Of a DNA stretch of 64,000 nucleotides, positions 16,733-28,289 are shown piece after piece. How positions within the stretch are numbered: the first letter of the stretch is position 1; each line of letters starts with the position of its first letter. This DNA comes from AV40 sp038230255 (GTDB taxonomy: Bacteria; Verrucomicrobiota; Verrucomicrobiia; Chthoniobacterales; UBA10450), in NCBI GenBank assembly GCA_038230255.1, contig JBBRNP010000006.1:141743-205742 (forward strand). The letters run 5' to 3'. Both the position numbers and the translations under genes were made by a program. The notes beneath the pieces are model-generated. The model ran no database searches. It was not told where the DNA came from and worked only from the letters and a program-made list of their open reading frames with translations.

Positions 16733-18094
16733 ATGCATCAAACCTTGACCACCCCCGAGACCGAGCCAAAGACCGCAAAAAAACAGCGCGCTCGCCGCAA
16801 ACGCCAAATTATTATCGGCGTCGTCGGCTTCCTGCTGCTCTGGCTGATCGTTTCGATCATGCTCTCAAAACGAGAGAAGCCGATCCCGGTCACGACCGAA
16901 AAGGCGGTGCGCAAGACCATTCTCCAAACCGTCTCTGCCACGGGCAAAGTGCAGCCCGAGACGGAAGTGAAAATTTCGCCCGAAGTGGCCGGTGAAATCA
17001 TCGAGCTGCCTGTGGCTGATGGAATGGGAGTCAAAAAAGGCGATCTGCTGGTTAAAATTAAGCCGGATTCTTACAAAGCGTTGCTCGAACAGCAGGAAGC
17101 AGCGATTAGCGCGGCCAAGGCGACGAACCTGCAACAAAAGGCTACGATGTTGAAGACGGAACAGGATCTTAAGCGTGCCGAAGACATGAACGCGAAAAAG
17201 ACGATCTCAATGCAGGAGTACAACGCCGCGCAGGCAGCCGCCGACGTGGCCAGAAACACGTATGAGAGCTCTCTGCACGAGATCGAGCGGGCGCAGGCGG
17301 GTTCGAGTCAGGCGCGGGATCAACTTTCCAAGACGACGGTTTATTCGCCGATCAACGGGACGGTAACGATGCTGAACAGCAAACTGGGCGAACGCATCGT
17401 GGGCACCGGACAATTCGCCGGCACCGAAGTGATGCGCGTGGCCGACCTTTCGCGCATGCAAGCGGTGATCGATGTAAACGAAAACGATGTGCCGAACGTG
17501 AAAATTGGCGACAAGGCGACTGTGAAGATCGATGCCTACGCGAATCGGCCGTTCAAAGGGACGGTCGCGCAAATTGCGAATACCGGGAAGACGACGGGCA
17601 GTGGCACGCAGGAAGAAGTTACGAATTTCGAAGTGAAAATTAATCTGGACCGTGACGATGTCCTGCTCCGGCCAGGTCTGAGCTGCACCGCCGACATTGA
17701 AACCAACATGGTGAAAGACGTCGTCGCAGTGCCGATGCAAGCGGTAACGATTCGAACCGGCGACGGCAGTTTGAGCCCGGAGGAAATCGAAAAGAAAAAA
17801 ATGAAAAGCGCGGCGCGCGATAAAGGCGACAACAACGCCGAATACGTAAACGAGCGCCAGGAAAAGGCCATGCAAAGAGAAGAGCGTGAAAAACTGGCCA
17901 AGGTCGTGTTTTTGAAAAAAGGCGCCAAAGCGCAATCGGCCAAAGTGACGACCGGGATTTCGGATGACACTTATATGGAAATCAAAACGGGCGTCCAACC
18001 CGGTGATGAAGTGATTTCCGGCAGCTACAGTGCGATCAGTCGCAAACTCAAGGACGGTGCGAAGGTGGCTTACGATAAGGAAGCCACGAAGTAG
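16733..18094 (+). CDS. macA: periplasmic adaptor (membrane fusion) protein, MacA-like
   Basis: Links an inner-membrane ABC transporter to an outer-membrane channel. The 453-aa protein has an N-terminal membrane anchor (residues 25-44), a biotinyl-lipoyl-like domain starting at about 70 (TVSATGKVQPETEVKISPEVAGEI), a coiled-coil hairpin (about 115-200) and beta-barrel domains. It contains an unusual charged segment at about 350-390 (EEIEKKKMKSAARDKGD). ABC and two FtsX-type permease genes follow at once, the standard MacAB operon order. Confidence 0.9.
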   Translation: MHQTLTTPETEPKTAKKQRARRKRQIIIGVVGFLLLWLIVSIMLSKREKPIPVTTEKAVRKTILQTVSATGKVQPETEVKISPEVAGEIIELPVADGMGVKKGDLLVKIKPDSYKALLEQQEAAISAAKATNLQQKATMLKTEQDLKRAEDMNAKKTISMQEYNAAQAAADVARNTYESSLHEIERAQAGSSQARDQLSKTTVYSPINGTVTMLNSKLGERIVGTGQFAGTEVMRVADLSRMQAVIDVNENDVPNVKIGDKATVKIDAYANRPFKGTVAQIANTGKTTGSGTQEEVTNFEVKINLDRDDVLLRPGLSCTADIETNMVKDVVAVPMQAVTIRTGDGSLSPEEIEKKKMKSAARDKGDNNAEYVNERQEKAMQREEREKLAKVVFLKKGAKAQSAKVTTGISDDTYMEIKTGVQPGDEVISGSYSAISRKLKDGAKVAYDKEATK

Positions 18095-18124
18095 AACGCA
18101 TCGCATGTAGATGTCGATCTAACG

Positions 18125-18871
<747 letters not shown>

Positions 18872-18877
18872 ATCGAC

Positions 18878-20158
18878 ATGAAACGTTTTCTCTACGAACT
18901 GGAAGAAAGCTGGAGGATTGCTTACGCGCAGATGCGAGCGAACCTGACGCGGTCGACGCTGACCGCGCTGGGCGTCATCATTGGCATTGTCGCAGTCACA
19001 TTGATGGGCACGGCGATTGGAGGAATCCAAGTCGGCTTCGATAAAAGCATGGCGGTTCTCGGAGATGACGTCCTTTACGTGACGCAATGGCCGTGGAAGC
19101 CCGTAGACGATTGGTGGAATTACCGGGACCGGAAAAAGATCCAAACCGAATACGCTGAGACGATCAACCGAGTTATCACCGCGACGCCGAATTCGAACCT
19201 GATGGTCGCAGTGCCGACATCGAGTCTGATGCGCTCAATCAAACATGGCGGAAACCAAGTGGAAAATGTTTTCACCCTCGGAACGACTTCGGATTTCACC
19301 GTCACATCGACCATCGACTGCAAGGAAGGCCGCTTCTTCAACGAGATCGAATCGCGCACCGGCGCGCAAGTGGTGGTGATCGGTTACGATGTCGCGGACG
19401 CTTTATTTCCGTCGGAAAGCCCGATCGACAAATCAGTCGTTATCAACGGCCACGTGTTCAAAGTGATTGGCGTGAACTCTCGCCAGGGAACTTTCCTCGG
19501 ACTGTTCAGCTGGGATTCGATGGTAGCAATGCCGTTGGCGGCTTTTAATAAATACTTCAGCTTGAAAAACGAACTGGACGCGCGGGGAGAGTCTCAAGGC
19601 CAATCGGATGTGCGCGTGAAGGTGAAGGACAAAACCAAACTGGTCGAGGCGAAGGATGAGCTGACCGGAATCATGCGGCGCGTGCGCGGTTTGCCGCCGG
19701 AAAAGAAAGAGGACTTCTCGATCAACGAACAGGAGGCATTCAAGAGCACTCTTGATCCGGTGAAAAACACGATCGCCATCGCCGGCTTCTTCATCACCGG
19801 CCTTTCGCTGTTCGTCGGCGCGATTGGAATCATGAACATCACTTTCGTGAGCGTGAAGGAGCGGACGAAAGAAATCGGAACACGCAAGGCGTTGGGCGCG
19901 CGGCGTCGCACGATCCTGCTCCAGTTCCTGATCGAGTCGACCGCGCTTTGTTTGCTCGGCGGATTTATCGGCCTGGCATTCGCTTATTTCATGTGCTTCG
20001 GAATCGGTAAAGCGTTTCCGTCGTTTCCGATTCAATTTTCGTTCGGCTTGGTTATCGCCAGCATGATCGTGTCGATACTGACCGGCTTAATCTCCGGTTT
20101 TGCGCCGGCCTGGTCGGCATCGCGTTTAGACCCCGTGACGGCGCTTCGCTACGAATAA
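18878..20158 (+). CDS. MacB-type ABC permease (FtsX domain), first copy
   Basis: 426-aa inner-membrane permease with four membrane segments: one at about 25-45, then a large periplasmic MacB-core domain (about 50-275), then three in the FtsX domain. The FtsX signature GIMNITFVSVKERTKEIGT is followed by RKALGARRRTI. It starts six bases after the ATPase stop. A second related permease follows seven bases later, so the transporter may be a heterodimer of the two. Confidence 0.9.
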   Translation: MKRFLYELEESWRIAYAQMRANLTRSTLTALGVIIGIVAVTLMGTAIGGIQVGFDKSMAVLGDDVLYVTQWPWKPVDDWWNYRDRKKIQTEYAETINRVITATPNSNLMVAVPTSSLMRSIKHGGNQVENVFTLGTTSDFTVTSTIDCKEGRFFNEIESRTGAQVVVIGYDVADALFPSESPIDKSVVINGHVFKVIGVNSRQGTFLGLFSWDSMVAMPLAAFNKYFSLKNELDARGESQGQSDVRVKVKDKTKLVEAKDELTGIMRRVRGLPPEKKEDFSINEQEAFKSTLDPVKNTIAIAGFFITGLSLFVGAIGIMNITFVSVKERTKEIGTRKALGARRRTILLQFLIESTALCLLGGFIGLAFAYFMCFGIGKAFPSFPIQFSFGLVIASMIVSILTGLISGFAPAWSASRLDPVTALRYE

Positions 20159-20165
20159 CGAGGAC

Positions 20166-21407
<1,242 letters not shown>

Positions 21408-21476
21408 GTCCGAGCCGGATTGGCGTTTAGCAGCAGCCGGCAACCAACTCGGCATACAATCTGCGCCTGCTTCCCT

Positions 21477-21506
21477 TTGACCGTTCCTTCCGCTTTGTCG
21501 TACCCT
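21477..21506 (+). promoter_or_regulatory. possible sigma-70-type promoter
   Basis: TTGACC and TACCCT are separated by 18 bases, in the short gap before the response-regulator gene. It is a weak match, supported only by position. Confidence 0.3.
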
Positions 21507-21529
21507 AGAAGGTTCAAGGTCTTTCCAAG

Positions 21530-23386
21530 GTGTCTGCTCGTCGTAAACCTGCCAATGCGGATGTGCCGCAACGTAACATTCTTCTACTGGAAGAGTACGA
21601 CGCACTGGCTGCGGCGATCAGCTCAGCGCTAAAGAAATTCGCGCCGCAACACACCCGGGGAGTCGCCCGCTCTCTTGCCGAAGCCGAGAAACTGGCTGCG
21701 AATCTCGGTCCAGAACTCTTTATTATCGATGTTGATCCTCCTTGGACCGGCCTAACGAATTTCCTGGAAAAAATGCGTGCGGCGCACCCAAACGCGCGCG
21801 CGCTTATAATCGGCAGCGCGATTCCGGCGGATATCGCCACGGAGCGCGGAGCGTCCGGCGCGCTTCAATTCGTCGAAAAGCCCTTTGACCTGGCCGCGTT
21901 CGGCGCAGCGGTCCAGGCTTTGCTCGGGCCGTGGCGGGACAAGGAAGGTCGCGGAACACTGGGCGCACTCGACGCGATCGACGTCGTGCTTTCACATTGC
22001 GCCGCCAATTCCAGCGTCATTCTCGATCTACGCTCAGGGACAAGAACGGGCGAAATCCATATTACCGGCGGTCAGGTGTCGCACGCCGCCGCCGGTCGAC
22101 TCAAGGGCGAAGACGCCTTGCGCGAGATTCTGAACTGGCCGAAACCGCGCCTTACTGAGAAAAAGTTGGCCGGCTCTGCTCGTCGGACGATCGCCAATTG
22201 GCAGGCGATCGTTCTCGAAACGTTACGCGAAACTGGCAGGGAAGTTTCTGAAGAACGCGCGCCCCAAACCGAAGTCGTCTCGGCGCGCTCTGGCAAAAGA
22301 ATCGTCGTGATCGACGACACCGAGATGCTCTTAATTTTTGTCGAAGACATTCTCTCGACCGCGAATCCGGACTTGCAAATCACAACCGCGCTCAGCGCGA
22401 CAGAGGGATTACGAGAGATTGAGCGCGTGATTCCCGATCTTGTGCTTCTTGATTACAGCTTGCCGGATTTTAACGGCGACGAGCTTTGCGAGCGACTTCT
22501 GGAAAACGACAGGACCGCGGCCGTGCCAGTGTTGATGATGTCCGGACACGTTCCGGAAATGAGCGCCGCCGCCGCGCGTCTGCCCAACGTGGTGGCGAAA
22601 ATCGAAAAACCGTTTTTGTCCGACACGTTTGTCGATCTTGTTCAACGAACACTCGAAACCGAGCACGTCTTCGAAGAGCAAGCTGAGGAGGAGCCGCTTG
22701 CTCCAACAATCCTTTCCGAACCAAAGCCACCGCCGCGGCGCGCTCCCACTACGCTTGCTCCCACTGAATCCCACATCGAACACCACGTGCCGACGGCTGC
22801 TCCCGTGATTCGGGTCGCGCCGACTAATGGTAATGGTGCCGTGCTCGGCCTTTTTCTGGAGGTGTTGTCGATGCAACTGACACCGCAGCTTCAGATGGGC
22901 GCAATCCGCGCTCGCCCCGCGTCTTTAACGGCTTCGCTTCGGTTGCAGTCCCAGGCAGCCCGCAATGCCATTCCGGCAGAATTAGGATTTCAACTTGGTC
23001 CCACCAAATTGAACGGCGAAGGTCGCATCTCCGCGCTGCGCCTGGTTCCGACTTCAAAGCCTTTTCAACCGGCGCAAATGCGGACCTCTTTTGAAATCGG
23101 CGGGGTCGCTTTGATTCCAAATGAAACGCGCGCGCGTGTTCAACTGACTCCCGCCGGGACAACGCCAATGACGATGGAGTTGCGAGCTCATCTTGAGCTA
23201 AATGCGGTTGAGCTCACGCCGAGCTTTCAGGTCGCGCAGTTGATTTTGAATTGGAGCGCCAACGCAGTGCGCGTGACCTTAAATCCAAAAGCCCCCGAAC
23301 AAACTGCGGCCAAGTTCGAATTGCGCGTTTTAAAACTCGACGACTCGGGACGTATCGCCGAACTGCTCTTACAACCGACTAAGTAA
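21530..23386 (+). CDS. response regulator with two receiver-like domains and DUF4388
   Basis: 618 aa, starting at GTG. Residues 15-140 form a degenerate receiver-like domain (NILLLEEYDAL, IIDVDPPW, VEKPFDL). Residues about 145-210 match DUF4388 (PATAN-like: GALDAIDVVLSH, ILDLRSG, GEIHITGGQVSHA). Residues about 258-380 form a full receiver with VVIDDTEM, phospho-acceptor Asp in LVLLDYSLPDFNGDE and Lys in KIEKPF. A proline-rich linker (about 385-430) leads to a 190-aa beta-rich tail of unknown fold containing repeated LTPxxQ-type phrases. No output DNA-binding domain is recognised. It probably integrates signals for gliding, secretion or export, by analogy with DUF4388 proteins. Confidence 0.82.
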   Translation: MSARRKPANADVPQRNILLLEEYDALAAAISSALKKFAPQHTRGVARSLAEAEKLAANLGPELFIIDVDPPWTGLTNFLEKMRAAHPNARALIIGSAIPADIATERGASGALQFVEKPFDLAAFGAAVQALLGPWRDKEGRGTLGALDAIDVVLSHCAANSSVILDLRSGTRTGEIHITGGQVSHAAAGRLKGEDALREILNWPKPRLTEKKLAGSARRTIANWQAIVLETLRETGREVSEERAPQTEVVSARSGKRIVVIDDTEMLLIFVEDILSTANPDLQITTALSATEGLREIERVIPDLVLLDYSLPDFNGDELCERLLENDRTAAVPVLMMSGHVPEMSAAAARLPNVVAKIEKPFLSDTFVDLVQRTLETEHVFEEQAEEEPLAPTILSEPKPPPRRAPTTLAPTESHIEHHVPTAAPVIRVAPTNGNGAVLGLFLEVLSMQLTPQLQMGAIRARPASLTASLRLQSQAARNAIPAELGFQLGPTKLNGEGRISALRLVPTSKPFQPAQMRTSFEIGGVALIPNETRARVQLTPAGTTPMTMELRAHLELNAVELTPSFQVAQLILNWSANAVRVTLNPKAPEQTAAKFELRVLKLDDSGRIAELLLQPTK

Positions 23387-23402
23387 GTCGGACGTTGTCG
23401 AT

Positions 23403-24698
23403 CTACACCAATCCGAGCGCTTTGAATGTTTCATCGACATGCTGGAAATGGACGTCGAGCGAACAAAGCCGATCGATTTCCTTCGCGGAAAGTTTAGCCG
23501 TGATTTCCGGCTCGGCTTTCACGTTGTCGGCAAAACTCCCCTCGCCTTTCCACGTTTTCATTGCCGCGCGCTGCACCGCTTCGTAAGCAGTTTTGCGTTC
23601 CGCGCCGGCGCGGGTGAGCGCGAGTAAAATCGATTGGCTGTTGTAAAGGCCTTTGGTGACCTCGAGGTTCTGCCGCATCCGCTCGGGATAAACCTGCAAG
23701 CGCTCCACCAAATGGCGCAATTCGAAAAGCATGAAGTCCATCAGGATGCACGAGTCCGGCAAAATGATCCGCTCCGCGCTGGAATGACTGATATCGCGCT
23801 CGTGCCAGAGCGCGACGTTTTCCAGCGCGACCATTGAGTTGCCGCGAATCACGCGCGCGAGTCCACTCAGTCGCTCACTTGTGATTGGATTGCGTTTGTG
23901 CGGCATGGCCGAGCTGCCCTTCTGCCCTTCGCCAAAATATTCTTCAACTTCCAGAACTTCGGTTCGCTGGAGATGGCGAAACTCAGTTGCCCACCGATCG
24001 ATGCTGGAAGCGATCACCGCCAGTGTCGTCATGAATTCGGCGTGGCGGTCGCGCTGCACGATCTGGGTCGAGAGCGTCGCCGGTTTTAACCCGAGCTTTT
24101 CGCAAACAGCGCGCTCCACTTTTGGATCGACATGTGCGTGCGTCCCAACGGCGCCACTTATTTTTCCAACACGGATCCGTTCCAGTGTTTGGGCCAAACG
24201 TTCTTCAGCGCGACCGAATTCATCGAACATGAGCGCTAGTTTTAATCCAAACGTGATCGGTTCGGCGTGCACGCCATGGCTGCGTCCGATCATTGGCGTC
24301 ATTTTGTAACGGCGCGCTTGCGCGGCAATCACGCCCCGCAATTGACTCAAATCGTCCGCCAGGATTTTGGTCGACTCAGTGAGTTGAACGGACAGGGTCG
24401 TATCGAGAACGTCTGACGAGGTAAGTCCTTGATGGATCCACCGCGCGGCCGGGCCGACTGAAGCGGCCACATTTTCGAGAAACGCGATGACGTCGTGATT
24501 GGTCCGCTTTTCGATCTCGAGAATCTCGGGGATTGAAAAGCGGGCCTTTTTGCGGATTTCCGCGGCGTCATTCTTCGGGATCTGGCCGAGCTCGGCCATC
24601 GCCTCGCAAGCGAGCAGTTCAATCTCCAGCCAGATCTGGTATTTGCGCGCGTCAGTCCAGACGTCGCGCATTTGCGGGCGCGAATAACGGTCGATCAC
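23403..24698 (-). CDS. purB: adenylosuccinate lyase
   Basis: Cleaves SAICAR and adenylosuccinate in purine synthesis. The protein has the fumarase/aspartase signature SSAMPHKRNPIT, the HDVIAFLENVA and RWIHQGLTSSDVLD segments and RSHGVHAEPITFG. The GTG at 24698 gives the standard start (VIDRYSRPQMRDVW). The frame is open 16 codons further upstream, but that region comes right after a strong terminator hairpin (24754-24782), so the shorter form is preferred (431 aa). Confidence 0.95.
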   Translation of the reverse strand: MIDRYSRPQMRDVWTDARKYQIWLEIELLACEAMAELGQIPKNDAAEIRKKARFSIPEILEIEKRTNHDVIAFLENVAASVGPAARWIHQGLTSSDVLDTTLSVQLTESTKILADDLSQLRGVIAAQARRYKMTPMIGRSHGVHAEPITFGLKLALMFDEFGRAEERLAQTLERIRVGKISGAVGTHAHVDPKVERAVCEKLGLKPATLSTQIVQRDRHAEFMTTLAVIASSIDRWATEFRHLQRTEVLEVEEYFGEGQKGSSAMPHKRNPITSERLSGLARVIRGNSMVALENVALWHERDISHSSAERIILPDSCILMDFMLFELRHLVERLQVYPERMRQNLEVTKGLYNSQSILLALTRAGAERKTAYEAVQRAAMKTWKGEGSFADNVKAEPEITAKLSAKEIDRLCSLDVHFQHVDETFKALGLV

Positions 24699-24744
24699 GC
24701 CGCAAGATAGATTGCCGCGCCAAACGCGAAAGTGTTTTGTGGCC

Positions 24745-24782
24745 AAAAGAAAATCGCTCCGGCAGACAATCCACCGGAGCGA
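24745..24782 (-). terminator. rho-independent terminator
   Basis: A perfect 9-bp stem (TCGCTCCGG/CCGGAGCGA, 24754-24782) with an 11-base loop. On the minus strand it is followed by TTTTCTTTT. It sits downstream of the small gene at 24808-24990. Confidence 0.8.
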
Positions 24783-24807
24783 CTTTCGAAAGTCGAATTA
24801 GCCTAGG

Positions 24808-24990
24808 TTAGCAGACCTTGGCGCGCAGGAATTTGCCGTCGCTTTGGACGCGCACTTTTCCGCTGCCCAACAGGTCAGCCACAGTCGCGACCGTTTCTTT
24901 CGTGTTCTTCGTGCAGGAACTAACGGCAAGGATAAGGTCTCCAAGAGAAAGTTTCGCACGCGGCTTCAAGATTTGGCTGTTTTTCTTCAT
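24808..24990 (-). CDS. small basic protein of unknown function
   Basis: 60 aa starting at the ATG giving MKKNSQILKPRAK; the open frame extends 8 codons further. It is lysine-rich with one VSSCTKNTKETVATVADLL segment and the C-terminal KVRVQSDGKF. No family is recognised. Its reality is supported by a strong terminator directly after the stop and by coding-like composition. A small nucleic-acid-binding helix-turn-helix protein is possible (ETVATVADLLGSGKVRV resembles one), but this is a guess. Confidence 0.6.
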   Translation of the reverse strand: MKKNSQILKPRAKLSLGDLILAVSSCTKNTKETVATVADLLGSGKVRVQSDGKFLRAKVC

Positions 24991-25088
24991 TGCTTTGTGT
25001 TGTTTTGACAGCACCTTCAGTGCCTTTGTTCAATCTTATTTCGCCGGTCGCGGTCACGCCGGTTCGATTAATTTGCAGAGCGGAAGCG

Positions 25089-25718
25089 TTACTCAGATTT
25101 CCGCTTGGAAAGTCGCATCGACACGAGGTAAAGCGCTGCGAATGCGAGAACCGCCAGAAGCAGCCACTTCGATTGCCCGCGGACAAATTGGATCAGCGCG
25201 TCCGGATCTTTAAGTAAATCGGGCGCGGCATGCTGAGCGCGCACGCCCAAATAAGCGAGGATCGAGCATGAAATGGCCGAACCGATGAGCGTTACGACGC
25301 TGAAAATCGCGAAATTCATCCGAACAATTCCCGCCGGGATGGAAATCAAATGCCGAACGCCAGGCAAAAGTCGCGAGAAAAAGACGCCCCCCGCTTCGTA
25401 ACGCGCGAGCCAGTGCTCCGCTTCCTCCAATTTTTTCGGCGGAAATAGAATGAATCGCCCGAAACGCACGACTAATGGTCGACCTAACCAAAGGGACAAC
25501 CAATACATCAACGCAGCGCCCAGATACGCACCGAGAGTGCTCGCCATGATCACGCCAGTCAGACTTAAACGACCCTGCGCCGCCAGGAACGCAGCCGGCG
25601 GAACCACCACTTCAGCCGGAACCGGCAACGGCGTGCTTCCCATCGCCATCAGGATAATGACTCCGAGATACCCCCAGACAAGGACCCATTCGAACCAGAC
25701 TTGAACTAGTTGATGCAT
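25089..25718 (-). CDS. DedA/VTT-domain membrane protein
   Basis: 209-aa inner-membrane protein of the DedA (SNARE-associated/VTT) superfamily, whose members work in undecaprenyl-phosphate or phospholipid translocation. It shows five to six membrane segments, the VPAEVVVPPAAFLA motif, the amphipathic re-entrant region GAYLGAALMYWLSLWLGR, and the conserved FFSRLLPGVRHLISIPAGI. It is divergent from the MsbA-like exporter gene, with a repeat-filled 90-base gap between starts. Confidence 0.88.
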   Translation of the reverse strand: MHQLVQVWFEWVLVWGYLGVIILMAMGSTPLPVPAEVVVPPAAFLAAQGRLSLTGVIMASTLGAYLGAALMYWLSLWLGRPLVVRFGRFILFPPKKLEEAEHWLARYEAGGVFFSRLLPGVRHLISIPAGIVRMNFAIFSVVTLIGSAISCSILAYLGVRAQHAAPDLLKDPDALIQFVRGQSKWLLLAVLAFAALYLVSMRLSKRKSE

Positions 25719-25721
25719 ATT

Positions 25722-25750
25722 GTCATTCCGAACGAAGTTGAGGAATCTCT
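25722..25750. repeat. half copy of the GTCATTCCGA inverted repeat
   Basis: One arm of the family seen at 3411-3518 lies in the gap between the DedA and ABC genes. The rest of the gap is the low-complexity phrase ATCTGAAATTTGAAATCTGC. Confidence 0.6.
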
Positions 25751-25808
25751 CGATCTTTCAGTGCGGTCTAGTTCAATCTGAAATTTGAAATCTGCAATCT
25801 GAAATTCT

Positions 25809-27587
25809 ATGTCGATCTACCGGCGCGTCTTTCGTTACTACCGACCGTTCCTTCCGCAAACGGTTGTGGGATTGCTGCTCTCCCTCATCGGTATCGGCTT
25901 GAATCTGCTCAAACCGTGGCCGCTCAAGATTATCGTCGATGACGTTATTCCGAAGTTTTCTCTAGGAGCACACGTTCGTTTTCCCGATTTCCAAGCGAAC
26001 TGGATGCACGATCCCAAGACGCTTGTTCTCGTTCTCTGTCTCGCCCTCATCGTGATCCAGTTTCTCTGGGGACTGATCAACTGGGCCACCAATTATATTT
26101 TGGTGAAGGTGGGCCTTCAGGCGCTTCTCAAACTGCGCACTGATCTTTACGCGTACCTCCAATCGCTCTCGCTCAAGTATCATGACGTCCGCCGTTCAAG
26201 CGATTCGAGTTTTCGCGTGGCCTACGATTCCCAATCGATCCAGACAATCTACAACAAAGGCTTCACCGGCGTTTTCGGATCGGTCGTTACGCTCATTGGC
26301 ACCTTCGCGATCATGGTGCGACTCGATTGGCAGCTCACGCTGCTTTCGTTGGGCGTTGTCCCGCTCATAATCGCCGCGATTTATTTTTTCGCCCACCGCA
26401 TCCGCCGCGATTCGACATTTATCCAGGAGCAGGAAAGCGCAGTGCTCGCGCAAGCGCAGGAAGGGCTCAGCTCGATTCGGATGGTGCACGCGTTTGGCCG
26501 TGAAGAATTCGAAGTCCTGCAATTCCATCAGCAGGCACGCCAGAGTTTACAAGCAAACCTCCGATTGACGTTGACCAATGTGAATAGCGCGCTTGTGATC
26601 AGCACGCTGATGGTATTCGGCACGGCCGCGATGTATTACGTCGGAACGCTGCACGTTCTTGCCGGGACGCTCACGCTCGGAACGCTTCTAGTTTTCAGTA
26701 CCTATCTGGTGATGCTCTATCAACCGCTGGAATCGATCACTTACACCGCGTGGGCGATGGAAGGCGCGACAGCGGGCGCCAAACGTTGCTTCGAAGTGCT
26801 CGATCGCGAAGACGACGTTGTCGATTCGCCGAACGCGATCGTGATTGAATCCGCCAACGGCGCAATCGGGTTTCAAAACGTGTCGTTCGGCTACGCGAAC
26901 GATCGACAAGTGCTGCATGATGTCGATCTTCGGATCGAGCCGAACCAAATGATCGCGATCGTCGGCGGCACCGGCGCTGGAAAAAGCACGCTCTTGAGCT
27001 TGGTGCCGCGCTTTTACGATCCCATTTCGGGCTCAGTCACGCTCGACGGCCGCGACGTCCGCGAGATCAAAAAGAAATCGTTGCGCGCACAAATTGGCAT
27101 TGTGCTCCAGGACACGCTTTTGTTTTCAACCACGATTCGAGAAAATATTGCTTACGGCCGGCCCGAGGCGACCGACGACGAAATCATTGACGCAGCGAAA
27201 CGCGCGCAGGCCGATGAATTCATTCGCCAGCTGCCGAACGGCTATGCGAGCACCGTTGGCGAACGCGGCGGACAATTGAGCGTCGGCCAGCGCCAACGGA
27301 TCGGCATCGCGCGCGCGTTCCTGAAAAACGCACCGGTGTTGCTTCTCGATGAGCCGACCTCGGCGCTCGATCCCACGACCGAAGCGGCCATCATGGAAAC
27401 GATCAAGGAATTGATGCGCGGGCGAACAACATTGATCGCGACCCATCGGCTCGCCACCATTCACGACGTCGATCGCATCGTCGTAGTCGAGCGCGGTCGC
27501 GTGGTTGAGCAAGGCCGCGGAGCGGAATTACTCGCGCGCGGCGGCGTTTACGCGAAACTGTTCGCTTCTGGAAAATTTCCAACATGA
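25809..27587 (+). CDS. ABC exporter, MsbA-like (lipid/LPS export)
   Basis: 592-aa half-transporter with a six-helix type IV exporter domain (residues 1-320) and an ATPase domain with Walker A GGTGAGKSTLL, Q-loop IVLQDTLLF, signature LSVGQRQRIGIARAF, Walker B VLLLDEPTSALD and H-loop THRLATI. The neighbouring acyltransferase, overlapping by 4 bases, and glycosyltransferase-like gene suggest a glycolipid or polysaccharide substrate. The start codon lies inside a TGTCGATCT word at 25810. Confidence 0.9.
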   Translation: MSIYRRVFRYYRPFLPQTVVGLLLSLIGIGLNLLKPWPLKIIVDDVIPKFSLGAHVRFPDFQANWMHDPKTLVLVLCLALIVIQFLWGLINWATNYILVKVGLQALLKLRTDLYAYLQSLSLKYHDVRRSSDSSFRVAYDSQSIQTIYNKGFTGVFGSVVTLIGTFAIMVRLDWQLTLLSLGVVPLIIAAIYFFAHRIRRDSTFIQEQESAVLAQAQEGLSSIRMVHAFGREEFEVLQFHQQARQSLQANLRLTLTNVNSALVISTLMVFGTAAMYYVGTLHVLAGTLTLGTLLVFSTYLVMLYQPLESITYTAWAMEGATAGAKRCFEVLDREDDVVDSPNAIVIESANGAIGFQNVSFGYANDRQVLHDVDLRIEPNQMIAIVGGTGAGKSTLLSLVPRFYDPISGSVTLDGRDVREIKKKSLRAQIGIVLQDTLLFSTTIRENIAYGRPEATDDEIIDAAKRAQADEFIRQLPNGYASTVGERGGQLSVGQRQRIGIARAFLKNAPVLLLDEPTSALDPTTEAAIMETIKELMRGRTTLIATHRLATIHDVDRIVVVERGRVVEQGRGAELLARGGVYAKLFASGKFPT

Positions 27588-28171
27588 GCAACGTCAAAAA
27601 AGATCGACATGTGGAAGAGGATTGGTGGCCGCACCCAATTCCAGCGAATGTCGAGTTTGGGGAAGGCTTTTACTGCGAGAGCGCGCAGATTTTTCGCAAA
27701 ATGGTCAGCAAAAAATCCGGAGCGGTTGTGATCGGCAACCACGTCTCGTGTTATGCCGGTTGTTCCTTTGCGATCGGCGAGAACGGCCGTAGCACGATTG
27801 GCGATTTCACATTGCTCAATGGCGCGCTGATCATGGCCGAGGAAAGGATTGAGATCGGATCGCATTGCCTCGTTTCTTGGAACGTCGGCATCGCCGATTC
27901 GGATTTTCATCCGCTTGAACCGGCCCAGCGATTGATCGACGCGCAAGCACTTGCGCCGTATTTCAAAGACCGCCCGCCGCGGCCGAAATTGAAAACGGCC
28001 CCGGTGAAAATCGGCGACAATGTTTGGATCGGAATGAATGCTGTCATTCTGAAAGGCGTGACCATTGGCGACAACTCCGTCGTCGCCGCCGGATCGGTGG
28101 TAACGAAAAGCATTCCTTCGAACACGATCGTAGCAGGGAATCCAGCAGTCGCCGTGAAGAAATTCGCGTGA
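27584..28171 (+). CDS. left-handed beta-helix acyltransferase (maltose/galactoside O-acetyltransferase-like)
   Basis: 195-aa hexapeptide-repeat protein, probably a sugar O-acyltransferase on surface glycans. The C-terminal half has VKIGDNVWIGMNAVILKG, VTIGDNSVVAAGSVVTK and the IVAGNPAVAVKKF ending typical of the LacA/NodL/WbbJ group. The insert at about 105-130 (SDFHPLEPAQR) matches the substrate loop that carries the catalytic His in this group. The start overlaps the ABC exporter stop by 4 bases, so the two are co-translated. Confidence 0.87.
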   Translation: MSNVKKDRHVEEDWWPHPIPANVEFGEGFYCESAQIFRKMVSKKSGAVVIGNHVSCYAGCSFAIGENGRSTIGDFTLLNGALIMAEERIEIGSHCLVSWNVGIADSDFHPLEPAQRLIDAQALAPYFKDRPPRPKLKTAPVKIGDNVWIGMNAVILKGVTIGDNSVVAAGSVVTKSIPSNTIVAGNPAVAVKKFA

Positions 28172-28180
28172 GCAGTTCAG

Positions 28181-28277
28181 CAAACGCCGAACGCCCAACG
28201 CTGAACGCCGAATATCGAATTCGAGCAGGGGCATTCTGCATTCACGATTGGGCGTTGGACGTTGAGCGTTGGACGTT
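28181..28277. repeat. hairpin-forming repeat with the TTGGACGTTGAGCG unit
   Basis: The left arm GCCGAACGCCCAACGCTGAA and the right arm with units at 28255-28277 are imperfect inverted copies. It lies right upstream of the glycosyltransferase-like gene. The same unit is in cysNC (1813-1849). Confidence 0.8.
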
Positions 28278-28289
28278 TTCTTCTTCTGC

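Noticed and set aside
24699..24746. Longer PurB N-terminus
   Set aside because: The extension runs up to a strong terminator hairpin and does not resemble PurB; the GTG at 24698 gives the normal start.
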